Below are positions 1-7,740 of a stretch of 40,511 nucleotides of DNA, piece by piece. Every line of letters starts with the position of its first letter. The stretch's first letter is position 1. The stretch is taken from NCBI GenBank assembly GCA_902600475.1, contig CACKJM010000012.1, positions 1 through 40,511 of the forward strand, read 5' to 3'. The notes below the pieces were generated by a model. The model was given only the letters and a program-made list of their open reading frames with translations. It had not been told where the DNA came from and did not search any database. Source of the stretch: an uncultured Prochlorococcus sp. GTDB taxonomy: Bacteria; Cyanobacteriota; Cyanobacteriia; PCC-6307; Cyanobiaceae. The position numbers and the translations under genes are program-made.

Positions 1-1563
1 TTAACTTCTATAAGCGTTTCTGAAACTTTAACTCATATAGAGCGTATCATGGGATTAGGCAAGACTAAGAAAGAAAATATATCTTTATCCGAAAAACAAA
101 AGCAGATAGGTGAATTGGTTTTGAAAGAGATTCGTTTACGTTTGAAGTTTTTAATCAATGTTGGTTTAGATTATTTAACTCTAGACAGACCAGCCATGAC
201 TTTGTCTGGCGGAGAAGCTCAGCGTATTAGATTAGCTACTCAAATAGGTGCAGGCCTTACTGGTGTTCTATATGTGTTAGATGAACCAAGTATTGGTTTA
301 CATCAGAGAGATAATGACAGATTATTAGAAACACTAAAAAGCTTAAGAGACCTTGGTAATACTTTAGTTGTTGTTGAACATGACGAAGATACCATGAAAT
401 CGGCAGATTATTTAGTAGATATAGGTCCTGGTGCAGGTGTTTATGGTGGGGAAATTATTGCTAAGGGCTCATATGAAGATGTCTTGAAATCAGAGAGGTC
501 ATTAACTGGGGCTTATCTTAGCGGCAGGAAGTCGATTCCAACTCCAAAAGAACGTAGATCCTCTGTTAAAAAAAGTTTAATTTTAAATAGTTGCTCAAAA
601 AATAATTTAAAGAATATATCTGTAGAATTCCCATTAGGAAGACTAGTTTCTGTTACTGGTGTTAGTGGTAGTGGAAAAAGTACTTTGATAAATGAACTAC
701 TGCATCCTGCTTTGTGTCATTCTCTTGGATTAAAAGTTCCTTTCCCTCAAGGTGTAGGAGAGTTAAAGGGTATAAAGGCGATTGATAAAGTTATAGTTAT
801 TGATCAATCTCCAATTGGTAGAACGCCAAGATCAAACCCTGCCACATATACAGGTGCCTTTGATCCAATAAGGCAGATATTTACCGCCACAGTGGAAGCT
901 AAAGCAAGGGGTTACCAGGCAGGTCAGTTCAGTTTTAATGTCAAAGGAGGAAGATGCGAAGCGTGTAAAGGCCAAGGAGTTAATGTTATCGAAATGAATT
1001 TTTTGCCTGATGTGTATGTTCAATGTGAAGTATGCAAAGGAGCTCGCTTTAACCGAGAAACACTTCAAGTGAAATATAAAGGTTTTAATATATCCGATGT
1101 CTTAGAGATGACTGTTGAACAAGCTGCAGAAACTTTTTCTGCAATACCACAAGCTGCTGATAGGTTGTCTACATTAGTAGATGTCGGATTAGGATATATC
1201 AAATTAGGTCAACCTGCCCCTACATTATCTGGGGGAGAGGCTCAAAGAGTTAAGTTAGCTACAGAATTATCTAAAAGGGCAACTGGAAAAACTCTATATT
1301 TAATTGATGAACCAACTACAGGTTTAAGTTTTTATGACGTTCATAAATTAATGGATGTGATACAACGTTTGGTAGATAAAGGTAATTCTGTAATTGTTAT
1401 CGAACATAACTTAGACGTAATTAGATGTTCTGACTGGATTATTGATTTAGGACCTGATGGAGGAGATAAAGGTGGCGAAATTATTGCAGAAGGTATTCCT
1501 GAAGAGGTAGCAAAACATCCTACAAGTCATACAGCAAAATATCTTAAACAAGTCCTTAAATAA
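1..1563 (+). CDS. uvrA: UvrABC excision nuclease subunit A (5'-truncated by window)
   Basis: C-terminal roughly 520 residues of UvrA, the ATPase that finds DNA lesions and loads UvrB in nucleotide excision repair. The frame is open from base 1, so the true start lies upstream; the ATG at 49 is internal. Visible in order: the signature [12 protein letters not shown] of the first ABC module near 200-237 with its Walker B LDEPSIGL, a second Walker [10 protein letters not shown] near 658, a zinc finger with CEACKGQG and CEVCKGARF (about 955-1050), and a second signature [12 protein letters not shown] with LIDEPTTGL. Full-length UvrA is about 950-970 residues, so a little over half is here. It ends in a normal TAA. 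Identification is secure. Confidence 0.97.
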   Translation, partial: LTSISVSETLTHIERIMGLGKTKKENISLSEKQKQIGELVLKEIRLRLKFLINVGLDYLTLDRPAMTLSGGEAQRIRLATQIGAGLTGVLYVLDEPSIGLHQRDNDRLLETLKSLRDLGNTLVVVEHDEDTMKSADYLVDIGPGAGVYGGEIIAKGSYEDVLKSERSLTGAYLSGRKSIPTPKERRSSVKKSLILNSCSKNNLKNISVEFPLGRLVSVTGVSGSGKSTLINELLHPALCHSLGLKVPFPQGVGELKGIKAIDKVIVIDQSPIGRTPRSNPATYTGAFDPIRQIFTATVEAKARGYQAGQFSFNVKGGRCEACKGQGVNVIEMNFLPDVYVQCEVCKGARFNRETLQVKYKGFNISDVLEMTVEQAAETFSAIPQAADRLSTLVDVGLGYIKLGQPAPTLSGGEAQRVKLATELSKRATGKTLYLIDEPTTGLSFYDVHKLMDVIQRLVDKGNSVIVIEHNLDVIRCSDWIIDLGPDGGDKGGEIIAEGIPEEVAKHPTSHTAKYLKQVLK

Positions 1564-1700
1564 AATTTGTTGTATTTCTTTGTATTTATAATTATCTGAG
1601 GAAAAAGAAAGTTTTTTTTAAGGGGTATTATTTCAGTCTACATCTGCTTTTTCAAAAAATTTTGTCTTTGTGAATTTTAAAATCATAATGCTTTCTTAAT

Positions 1701-1761
1701 ATTTCCTAGGGAAATTCAGCTTATTTGTATTAAAGGCCGATGATCGGAGGATTTGCTGAAT
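1701..1761 (+). promoter_or_regulatory. leader inverted repeats over the start of the sucrose-phosphate-synthase-like gene
   Basis: Seen directly: ATTTCC (1701-1706), TAG, GGAAAT (1710-1715) is a perfect 6-bp hairpin. ATTCAGC (1714-1720) is the exact reverse complement of GCTGAAT (1755-1761), which includes the A and T of the start codon at 1760. Inside that span CCGA-TGA-TCGG (1737-1747) forms a small hairpin that would cover part of the GGAGG ribosome binding site at 1746-1750. The first two stems share bases 1714-1715, so they partly exclude each other. Regulation of translation by this fold is inference only; short repeats occur by chance in AT-rich DNA. Confidence 0.35.
1746..1750 (+). 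promoter_or_regulatory. ribosome binding site GGAGG for the gene at 1760
   Basis: GGAGG lies nine bases before the ATG at 1760. It supports that start, in a window where most genes lack a clear Shine-Dalgarno sequence. Confidence 0.6.
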
Positions 1762-3169
1762 GAGGTTTAAATTTTTACATTTACATTTACACGGTCTTAT
1801 TCGTTCTAAGAATCTTGAATTAGGTATAGATGCAGATACAGGAGGCCAAACACAATATGTTTTAGAGTTAGTTAAAAGTTTGGCTAATACTTCAGAGGTT
1901 GATCAAGTAGATTTAGTTACTCGTTTAATTAACGACCCTAAAGTAGATGATGAATATTCTCAAAAAGAAGAATTTGTGGAGCCTGGAGTTAGAATTTTAA
2001 GATTTAAATTTGGACCTAATAAATATTTAAGAAAGGAATTGCTTTGGCCTTATTTAGATCATTTAACTGAAATACTTATCTCTTATTATCAAGAAAATAA
2101 AAAGCCTAATTTTATTCATGCACATTACGCAGATGCTGGTTATGTAGGAGTTAAACTAAGTAAAACCCTAAATATCCCACTTATTTTTACTGGCCATTCT
2201 TTAGGACGAGAGAAAAAAAGGAAATTGCTTGATACTGGTTTAAAAACTAATCAAATAGAAAAGCTTTATGCAATAAGTAAAAGAATTGATGCAGAAGAAA
2301 AAGCGTTAAAGTCTGCGGATATTATTGTTACAAGCACTAAGCAAGAATCAGTTTATCAATATTCTCAATATTCTTCATTTTCATCTCATAAAGCTAGAGT
2401 AATTCCTCCTGGTGTTGATCATAATAAGTTTCACCATATTCACTCGACAACAGAAACAGCTGAAATTGATAATATGATGCAACCTTTCCTAAGAGATTCT
2501 ACTAAACCTCCATTATTAAATATTGCTAGAGCTGTACGAAGAAAAAATATTCCTTCTTTGATTGAGGCATATGGAAGATCTGAAAAATTAAAAAGAAAAA
2601 CTAATTTAATTTTGATTTTGGGTTGTCGAGATAGCACTTCAAAACTTGACCCTCAACAAAAAGATGTTTTCAATAATATTTTTGAAATGATCGATAAATA
2701 TAATTTATATGGAAAGGTAGCTTATCCAAAAAAGCATCTTCCAAGCCAGATACCTGCTTTATATAGGTGGGCTGCTAGCAGAGGGGGCGTATTTGTAAAT
2801 CCAGCTTTAACTGAGCCTTTTGGTTTAACACTTCTTGAAGCTTCGTCATGTGGATTACCAATAATATCAACAAATGATGGAGGACCAAAAGAAATTCGTT
2901 CAAAATGCGAAAATGGACTTCTAGTAGATGTTACTGATATTAATCAGTTAAAAGTTACCCTTGAAAAAGGAATTTCTAATAATAATCAATGGAAATTATG
3001 GAGCAGAAATGGAATTGAGGGTGTCAACAGGCATTTTAGTTGGAACACTCATGTACGTAATTATTTATCAATACTTACAGAAGAGTTTTATAGCTCAAAT
3101 AGTTATTCCTCATCTGATATTAAGCAGAGTTGTTTAAAGGGAAGTTCTTCACTTATAAAACCCCATTGA
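1760..3169 (+). CDS. sucrose-phosphate synthase-like GT4 glycosyltransferase, glucosyltransferase domain only
   Basis: GT-B fold, family GT4 glycosyltransferase of 469 residues. The N-terminal glycine motif DADTGGQTQYV (about 24-34), HAHYADAGYVG and TGHSLG are typical of sucrose-phosphate and sucrose synthases. The C-terminal nucleotide-sugar site has EPFGLTLLEA (about 352-362) followed by a DGGP. The expected reaction is UDP-glucose plus fructose 6-phosphate to sucrose 6-phosphate, for a compatible solute. Many cyanobacterial enzymes are fused to a C-terminal phosphatase (SPP) domain and run to about 700 residues; this one stops after the transferase domain and the next genes run the other way, so any phosphatase must be encoded elsewhere. 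Its last 22 codons overlap the tail of the gene at 3103-3348. Sucrose synthase or another GT4 substrate cannot be excluded. Confidence 0.85.
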   Translation: MRFKFLHLHLHGLIRSKNLELGIDADTGGQTQYVLELVKSLANTSEVDQVDLVTRLINDPKVDDEYSQKEEFVEPGVRILRFKFGPNKYLRKELLWPYLDHLTEILISYYQENKKPNFIHAHYADAGYVGVKLSKTLNIPLIFTGHSLGREKKRKLLDTGLKTNQIEKLYAISKRIDAEEKALKSADIIVTSTKQESVYQYSQYSSFSSHKARVIPPGVDHNKFHHIHSTTETAEIDNMMQPFLRDSTKPPLLNIARAVRRKNIPSLIEAYGRSEKLKRKTNLILILGCRDSTSKLDPQQKDVFNNIFEMIDKYNLYGKVAYPKKHLPSQIPALYRWAASRGGVFVNPALTEPFGLTLLEASSCGLPIISTNDGGPKEIRSKCENGLLVDVTDINQLKVTLEKGISNNNQWKLWSRNGIEGVNRHFSWNTHVRNYLSILTEEFYSSNSYSSSDIKQSCLKGSSSLIKPH

Positions 3170-3348
3170 TCAAATACTTTAGGATCAGGATGAAGAATCA
3201 GCTGATTATTATGAGTTTTTTTTAGTTTGAAACCTTTTTTAGAAAGTTTTTTCATTAAGTTTGCAGTTTCTTCGAATCTTGATGCCATTGCATCAAGACT
3301 TGAACAGTCACTTGTTAATCCATTATCTTTCCATGTAAAAAAACTCAT
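3103..3348 (-). CDS. conserved small protein of unknown function
   Basis: 81 residues starting at ATG 3348. I do not recognise a named domain. The protein is soluble-looking, with an N-terminal MSFFTWKDNG, a central amphipathic helix with FEETANLMKKLSKKGFKLKK, and a C-terminal part WGFISEELPFKQL that looks constrained. It sits 10 bases beyond the mraY stop on the same strand, so it is probably the last gene of the DUF3134-like/mraY unit. Its 3' end overlaps the end of the convergent glycosyltransferase gene by 67 bases. I favour it as real because of operon position, its own ATG and non-repetitive composition; function is unknown. Confidence 0.7.
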   Translation of the reverse strand: MSFFTWKDNGLTSDCSSLDAMASRFEETANLMKKLSKKGFKLKKTHNNQLILHPDPKVFDQWGFISEELPFKQLCLISDEE

Positions 3349-3358
3349 AACAAATTTC

Positions 3359-4435
3359 TTAAAGATTGATTTTTAAAACTATACCTAAAATTACAAGTAA
3401 AATGTTGATTTTCCAAAAATTTTCAACTATTTTTTGTTCCTTAACTCCTTTAAGTTCAAAATGGTGGTGCAGTGGAGCCATTAAAAATATGCGTTTACCT
3501 TTGTGAAATAATTTTTTTGTAATCTTAAAAAAACCTACTTGAATAATTACTGATAAAGATTCAATAATAAATATTCCTGAAAAAATAGATAAGGTAAAAA
3601 CGCTATCAGTTAATAACGCTATAGAACTCAGAATTGCACCAATACTTAGAGATCCAGTGTCACCCATAAATATTTTTGCAGGATAACTATTGTACTTGAG
3701 AAATCCTAAGCATATTCCTGACATGGAATAACATAGAATACTAAAAATAAAAAGTTCTTGCTGTTCTTTCATTAATATTTCTGTTCCTAATCCATAAAAG
3801 ACAATCCCACTGCATCCAGCTGCTAATCCATCTTGTCCGTCAGTCAAATTGACTGAATTACTTATACCAACTAGTACTAAAAAAGAAATTGGCAAAATAA
3901 AAATGTTCATATTTATTACCCAGGAGTCAGATATTGTTATTAATGGATTTATTAAATTTTTTTCATAGGCTAATAGTACAAAAAGTATTGCAATGATACT
4001 TTGTAGGATAAATTTTTCTTTTGTTTTTAACCCTGTATTTTCCCTGTTTTTAATACTTAAGTAATCATCTAAAAACCCTATAATAAAAAATCCAAAAATA
4101 GTCATAAACAAAAGAAATAATTTTAGAGATCCTAAATTTATAGTTATTATTAAAAGAAAAATCAAAAAAGGGACTATCATTAAAATTCCACCCATTGTTG
4201 GGGTTTGATTTTTTTTATAGTGGTTCGTAGGCCCTTCTTTCCTGATATTTTGAAGTAAATTTAATTTTCTGATTATTTCTAAGCCATTCTTTGTAGTTAA
4301 TAAAGAAATAAAAAAAAATAATGTGAAAACTCCTATAAGAAAAAAATTATTAAAAAAAAAGGAGGTTACTATTAAAGCAAAAGTATTTAAAATTACTAAC
4401 GATTTAAAGTTAAACTTTTTATTCTTCCCAGTCAT
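3359..4435 (-). CDS. mraY: phospho-N-acetylmuramoyl-pentapeptide-transferase
   Basis: Integral membrane enzyme that moves phospho-MurNAc-pentapeptide from UDP to undecaprenyl phosphate, making lipid I for peptidoglycan. It has 358 residues, the usual size. Family marks: EGPTNHYKKNQTPTMGG (about 67-83), the metal-binding FLDDYLS, NSVNLTDGQDGLAAG, GDTGSLSIG, and the MAPLHHHFELKG loop near the end. Many hydrophobic segments separate these cytoplasmic loops. The ATG at 4435 lies inside the last codons of the upstream gene (17-base overlap), suggesting coupled translation. It is isolated from other mur/fts genes, unlike the dcw cluster of many bacteria. Confidence 0.96.
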   Translation of the reverse strand: MTGKNKKFNFKSLVILNTFALIVTSFFFNNFFLIGVFTLFFFISLLTTKNGLEIIRKLNLLQNIRKEGPTNHYKKNQTPTMGGILMIVPFLIFLLIITINLGSLKLFLLFMTIFGFFIIGFLDDYLSIKNRENTGLKTKEKFILQSIIAILFVLLAYEKNLINPLITISDSWVINMNIFILPISFLVLVGISNSVNLTDGQDGLAAGCSGIVFYGLGTEILMKEQQELFIFSILCYSMSGICLGFLKYNSYPAKIFMGDTGSLSIGAILSSIALLTDSVFTLSIFSGIFIIESLSVIIQVGFFKITKKLFHKGKRIFLMAPLHHHFELKGVKEQKIVENFWKINILLVILGIVLKINL

Positions 4436-4697
4436 CTTCTGAAGGTTCTTCTTCAGTCTTATAATCTTCTTTTTCTCCCATTAGTGCTGAAAGTTCTTCT
4501 TCTTCTATAGTACTAATTTCTTGTGAATCTCCTTCTTTTTCTGCAACAAGTCTTCCTGTATTTTCAAGCCAAGATAGCAGATCAGGTTCATCTCTTAATG
4601 GCATAACAGGAGCTGGATCATCTCTGTGGTAGCAAGTCAAAGCAGGGTTGACTTCAGAAATATTATCTAATCTAAGTTTTGGTTTATTTGAGTCCAT
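4419..4697 (-). CDS. DUF3134-like acidic cyanobacterial protein
   Basis: 92 residues. The N-terminal half has a conserved-looking core, NPALTCYHRDDPAPVMPLRD, followed by EPDLLSWLENTGRL, which I associate from memory with the cyanobacterial family DUF3134. The C-terminal 35 residues are almost wholly acidic and low-complexity (runs such as IEEEELS and TEEEPSEDDWEE). There is no signal peptide or membrane segment. Function is unknown. It overlaps the start of mraY by 17 bases and shares a short divergent upstream region with the small membrane protein at 4751. Confidence 0.8.
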   Translation of the reverse strand: MDSNKPKLRLDNISEVNPALTCYHRDDPAPVMPLRDEPDLLSWLENTGRLVAEKEGDSQEISTIEEEELSALMGEKEDYKTEEEPSEDDWEE

Positions 4698-4750
4698 TAA
4701 AAGTTATGATCTATATATAAGATAATACATAATGATGCACACGAAAAACT

Positions 4751-4945
4751 TTGTTTGATAAAGCAAATTTAAAATACTTGTTTATCTGGTTAATATCATT
4801 GTTTCTCTCTGGATTATTTAAACTAATTGGATATGTGAATCCTGATGTTTTAATAATTAATAACTTTCTTCTCTTGTTATTAGTTTTTGGTCCAGCACTT
4901 TTAGTTACAATAATATTAGTTTTTAATAAGTTTTCAAATTCTTAA
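4751..4945 (+). CDS. small predicted membrane protein, TTG start
   Basis: 64 residues with two strongly hydrophobic stretches, roughly residues 9-28 and 36-57, so probably a two-helix hairpin in the membrane. There is no internal Met. An in-frame TGA at 4733-4735 leaves TTG 4751 as the first usual start; a later TTG is possible. It ends 36 bases before argG on the same strand and may be cotranscribed with it. I recognise no family. An unselected AT-rich frame could also look hydrophobic, so it is only moderately supported. Confidence 0.5.
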   Translation: MFDKANLKYLFIWLISLFLSGLFKLIGYVNPDVLIINNFLLLLLVFGPALLVTIILVFNKFSNS

Positions 4946-4981
4946 TTACGTTAAAATTTTAAATTTATGGAGCAAATTTAG

Positions 4982-6197
4982 ATGCAGCAAGTAAAAAAAG
5001 TTGTACTAGCTTATTCTGGTGGGGTAGATACGAGTGTTTGTATTCCATATTTAAGGAATGAATATGGAATTTCAGAAGTGGTTACTTTTGTAGCAGATCT
5101 TGGACAAGGCGAGGATTTAGAACTAATTAGGCAAAAAGCTTTAAACTCTGGTGCTTCTCAATCAATTGTTGGTAATTTAGTTAATAGTTTTGTTGAGAGA
5201 TACGCTTTTCCAGCTATTAGAGCAAACGCATTATATTTAAATAAATATCCATTATCTACAGCTCTTGCAAGGCCTTTAATTGCTGAAAATCTTGTAAATA
5301 TTGCTCGCGAGATTAATGCTGATGCAGTAGCTCATGGATGCACTGGTAAAGGTAATGATCAAGTTCGATTTGATTTAGCAATTAATGCTTTAGGCCCTGA
5401 TTTAAAAATAATTACTCCTGCAAGGGAGTGGAATATGAGTAGGGAAGAGGCAATAGTTTATGGAGAAAAATTTGGTATTCCTGCACCAGTATCAAAAAAA
5501 TCACCGTATTCAATCGACGTTAACTTACTTGGTAGGAGTATTGAAGCAGGGATTTTAGAAGACCCAATGCAAGAAGCACCTGAAGATATATTTGCAATCA
5601 CATCATCTATTGATAATTCACCTGATTCTCCTCAAGATATAGAAATTGTCTTTAAAAATGGGTTTCCAGTTGGAATTAATGATGAATACCTAACACCAGT
5701 AGAGATTATTCAAAAAGCAAATGAACTTTCAGGTGCGCATGGTTTTGGAAGAATAGATATGATTGAAGATCGAGTAGTAGGAATTAAAAGTAGAGAGATT
5801 TACGAAACACCTGGCCTCTTACTTTTAATCAAAGCTCACAAAGAATTAGAGAGCATTACATTAAACCTAGATGTTCTCGACTTTAAAGGGATAGTGGAAA
5901 AAAAAATGGGGTCAATTAGTCTATCAAGGTTTTTGGTTTGGACCTCTTAAAGAAAGTTTAGATGCATTTATTTCTTCGACTCAAACATCAGTTAATGGAA
6001 GAGTAAAGATTAGACTTCATAAGGGTAACGCTACAGTAATTGGGAGGATGTCCGAAAATAATTCACTTTACAGGGAAGATTTGGCAACTTATAGCAAAGA
6101 CGATGGGTTTAATCATTCTTTGGCAGAGGGTTTTATTTATATGTGGGGTATGTCTAATAAAATATGGGCTGAGTTAAATTCAAAATCAAGTGAGTAG
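4982..6197 (+). CDS. argG: argininosuccinate synthase, interrupted by a +1 base frameshift
   Basis: Joins citrulline and aspartate using ATP, the penultimate arginine step. The first frame (4982-5950) gives the N-type ATP pyrophosphatase loop [23 protein letters not shown] and [15 protein letters not shown], then loses homology after EKK and stops 14 residues later at 5950. The rest is intact in the next frame from 5907: [18 protein letters not shown], then DAFI, through to TAG at 6195-6197. The break is the run of nine A at 5898-5906; eight would restore one 404-residue protein, the normal length. GGAG lies nine bases before the ATG. This could be a sequencing or assembly error, a real mutation, or a site rescued by slippage. 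The family call is certain; the status of the gene is not. Confidence 0.93.
5898..5906 (+). other. nine-A homopolymer at the argG frameshift
   Basis: Run of nine A between GTGG and TGGGG. The conserved argG frame needs eight (GAA AAA AAA TGG). A-runs of this length are prone to sequencing indels, replication slippage and RNA-polymerase slippage. Confidence 0.95.
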
Positions 6198-6200
6198 TAT

Positions 6201-6656
6201 TTAAGATTTTGCATTTTCTTTGGTTTTAGTATCATCTTTTACCGAAGTTTCTGCGCTTACTACAGGTTGTTTTTCTTTAGATTCAACTTTATTTTCTGGA
6301 TTTTCTTTATCATCTGCTTGAGTTGAACTCTTTGTAGAAGGTCTTGGAGTTGGCAAAGGTCCTTCTTGTTTAACTGTCATATATCTTATGACATCTTCAC
6401 TAAGTCTCATTGCTTTTTCAATTTTGAAAATATGTTGTCCATCACCTTGATGACTTAGTTGTACGTAAATTCCTTCTCTATGTTTTGCTATCTGATAGGC
6501 TAACCTTCTTTTCCCTCTCATTTGACTATCTAGGATGGTACCGCCAAATTCTTCTAAAAGCTTATTGTATTTATCAATGTGGTTAGTTACTTCATCTTCC
6601 GCAATATCTGGGCGGAGGATATACATGGTTTCGTAATAAGATTGTGAATCGTTCAT
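6201..6656 (-). CDS. rpsF: 30S ribosomal protein S6 with long charged tail
   Basis: S6 core with [11 protein letters not shown] at the start, [10 protein letters not shown] and REGIYVQL; binds 16S rRNA in the platform of the small subunit with S18. I chose ATG 6656 (151 residues), where family alignments usually begin. An in-frame ATG at 6683 would add nine residues (MSQRPCLKT) with no better ribosome site. After about residue 100 the protein continues as a Ser/Thr/Lys/Glu/Asp-rich low-complexity tail of some 50 residues, longer than in the E. coli protein, and likely disordered. Convergent with argG, with three bases between stops. No rpsR or ssb follows, unlike many bacteria. Confidence 0.96.
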   Translation of the reverse strand: MNDSQSYYETMYILRPDIAEDEVTNHIDKYNKLLEEFGGTILDSQMRGKRRLAYQIAKHREGIYVQLSHQGDGQHIFKIEKAMRLSEDVIRYMTVKQEGPLPTPRPSTKSSTQADDKENPENKVESKEKQPVVSAETSVKDDTKTKENAKS

Positions 6657-6762
6657 AGTTTTCAGACAAGGTCTTTGGCTCATGAATTGATGTTATGAGC
6701 GTCTGTTCATCTTTAACGATACATCATGATGTGCAGTTCCTTGAAAATTAGTATCAACTATT

Positions 6763-7623
6763 TTAAAGATAATTTTTAAGTGCGTCGTTCATAATATGAA
6801 AAGGTACTTCTAAGCCATTTGTCCAAAATGATAATGATTTCAATCCTTGAGCAACAAGCATTTGCAAACCATCTATAGTCATACATCCTTTGTTGCCGCT
6901 GAATTTCAATAGATGAGTTGGAGCAGGATTGTAGATTAAATCATAAACAATTGTTTTTGAGTTAAGAGATCTCCAAAAAGAATCCCCATATGGCAATATA
7001 TTAATTTCATGTTTAGCTGTTTTCATTCCTACAGGTGTTGTATTTACAACTAAATCTGCTTCTTCAATTAAATTTTGAGCTTGATCATCATTATTTAAAA
7101 AACCCTGAAGTTCAATTTGATTTGCAAAATTTTTTATTAATTCATCTATTGATGATTTGTTCCTTGATACTACTGAAATTTTTGAAAGATTTAAATTTAT
7201 TAAACCTTGAATAACAGATCGTGCTGCACCACCGGATCCAAGAACTATTGATTGCTTTTTTGTTAAGTTTAGGGTTTTTAATGGATAAATAAATCCTTCT
7301 ACATCTGTATTAGTTGCGCTCCATTCTTTTTCAGAATTTAATTTTAGAGTATTAATTGCTCTTAGTTTGCTTGCAATAGGGGAAATTTCACTACAGAGGT
7401 TAAAGACTTTTTCTTTATGAGGAATTGTGATGTTTAAACCTTTGCAATTAATTTTTTTTAAAGAATTCAGAACCAATTCTAGATCTTCATCTTTGCAAGG
7501 TATTGCAATATAAATTAAATCTAGGCCTAAATACTGAAGGGCAGCATTTTGCATAATTGGTGATAAGGAATGGCTTACTGGATTGCCTATTAATGCAATA
7601 AAAGATGTCTTACTTGAAATCAT
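6763..7623 (-). CDS. aroE: shikimate dehydrogenase
   Basis: NADPH-dependent reduction of 3-dehydroshikimate to shikimate. 286 residues from ATG 7623; the frame is open further upstream but only from a TTG, with no family similarity in those 22 codons. Seen: substrate site NPVSHSLSPIMQNAAL, catalytic NITIPHKE, the Rossmann turn GSGGAARSV, NTTPVGM and DGLQMLVAQG near the end, all in normal order. It lies 106 bases upstream of rpsF on the same strand and divergent from dnaK. It supplies the same pathway as the DAHP synthase at 15680. Confidence 0.95.
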   Translation of the reverse strand: MISSKTSFIALIGNPVSHSLSPIMQNAALQYLGLDLIYIAIPCKDEDLELVLNSLKKINCKGLNITIPHKEKVFNLCSEISPIASKLRAINTLKLNSEKEWSATNTDVEGFIYPLKTLNLTKKQSIVLGSGGAARSVIQGLINLNLSKISVVSRNKSSIDELIKNFANQIELQGFLNNDDQAQNLIEEADLVVNTTPVGMKTAKHEINILPYGDSFWRSLNSKTIVYDLIYNPAPTHLLKFSGNKGCMTIDGLQMLVAQGLKSLSFWTNGLEVPFHIMNDALKNYL

Positions 7624-7740
7624 GTTTAGGATTTTTTTCTTAAAAAATAACGAACTGTTCGGGAACCACACCCCGTCTTTGAGTAACAATAATGACGCCG
7701 ATGACCGATTATGGAGAATATCAAATATGAGAATTTACCC

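Noticed and set aside
7624..7740. Heat-shock control site before dnaK
   Set aside because: I looked for a CIRCE inverted repeat (TTAGCACTC with GAGTGCTAA) in the aroE-dnaK gap and saw none; GTTC/GAAC arms near 7655 are too short to call.
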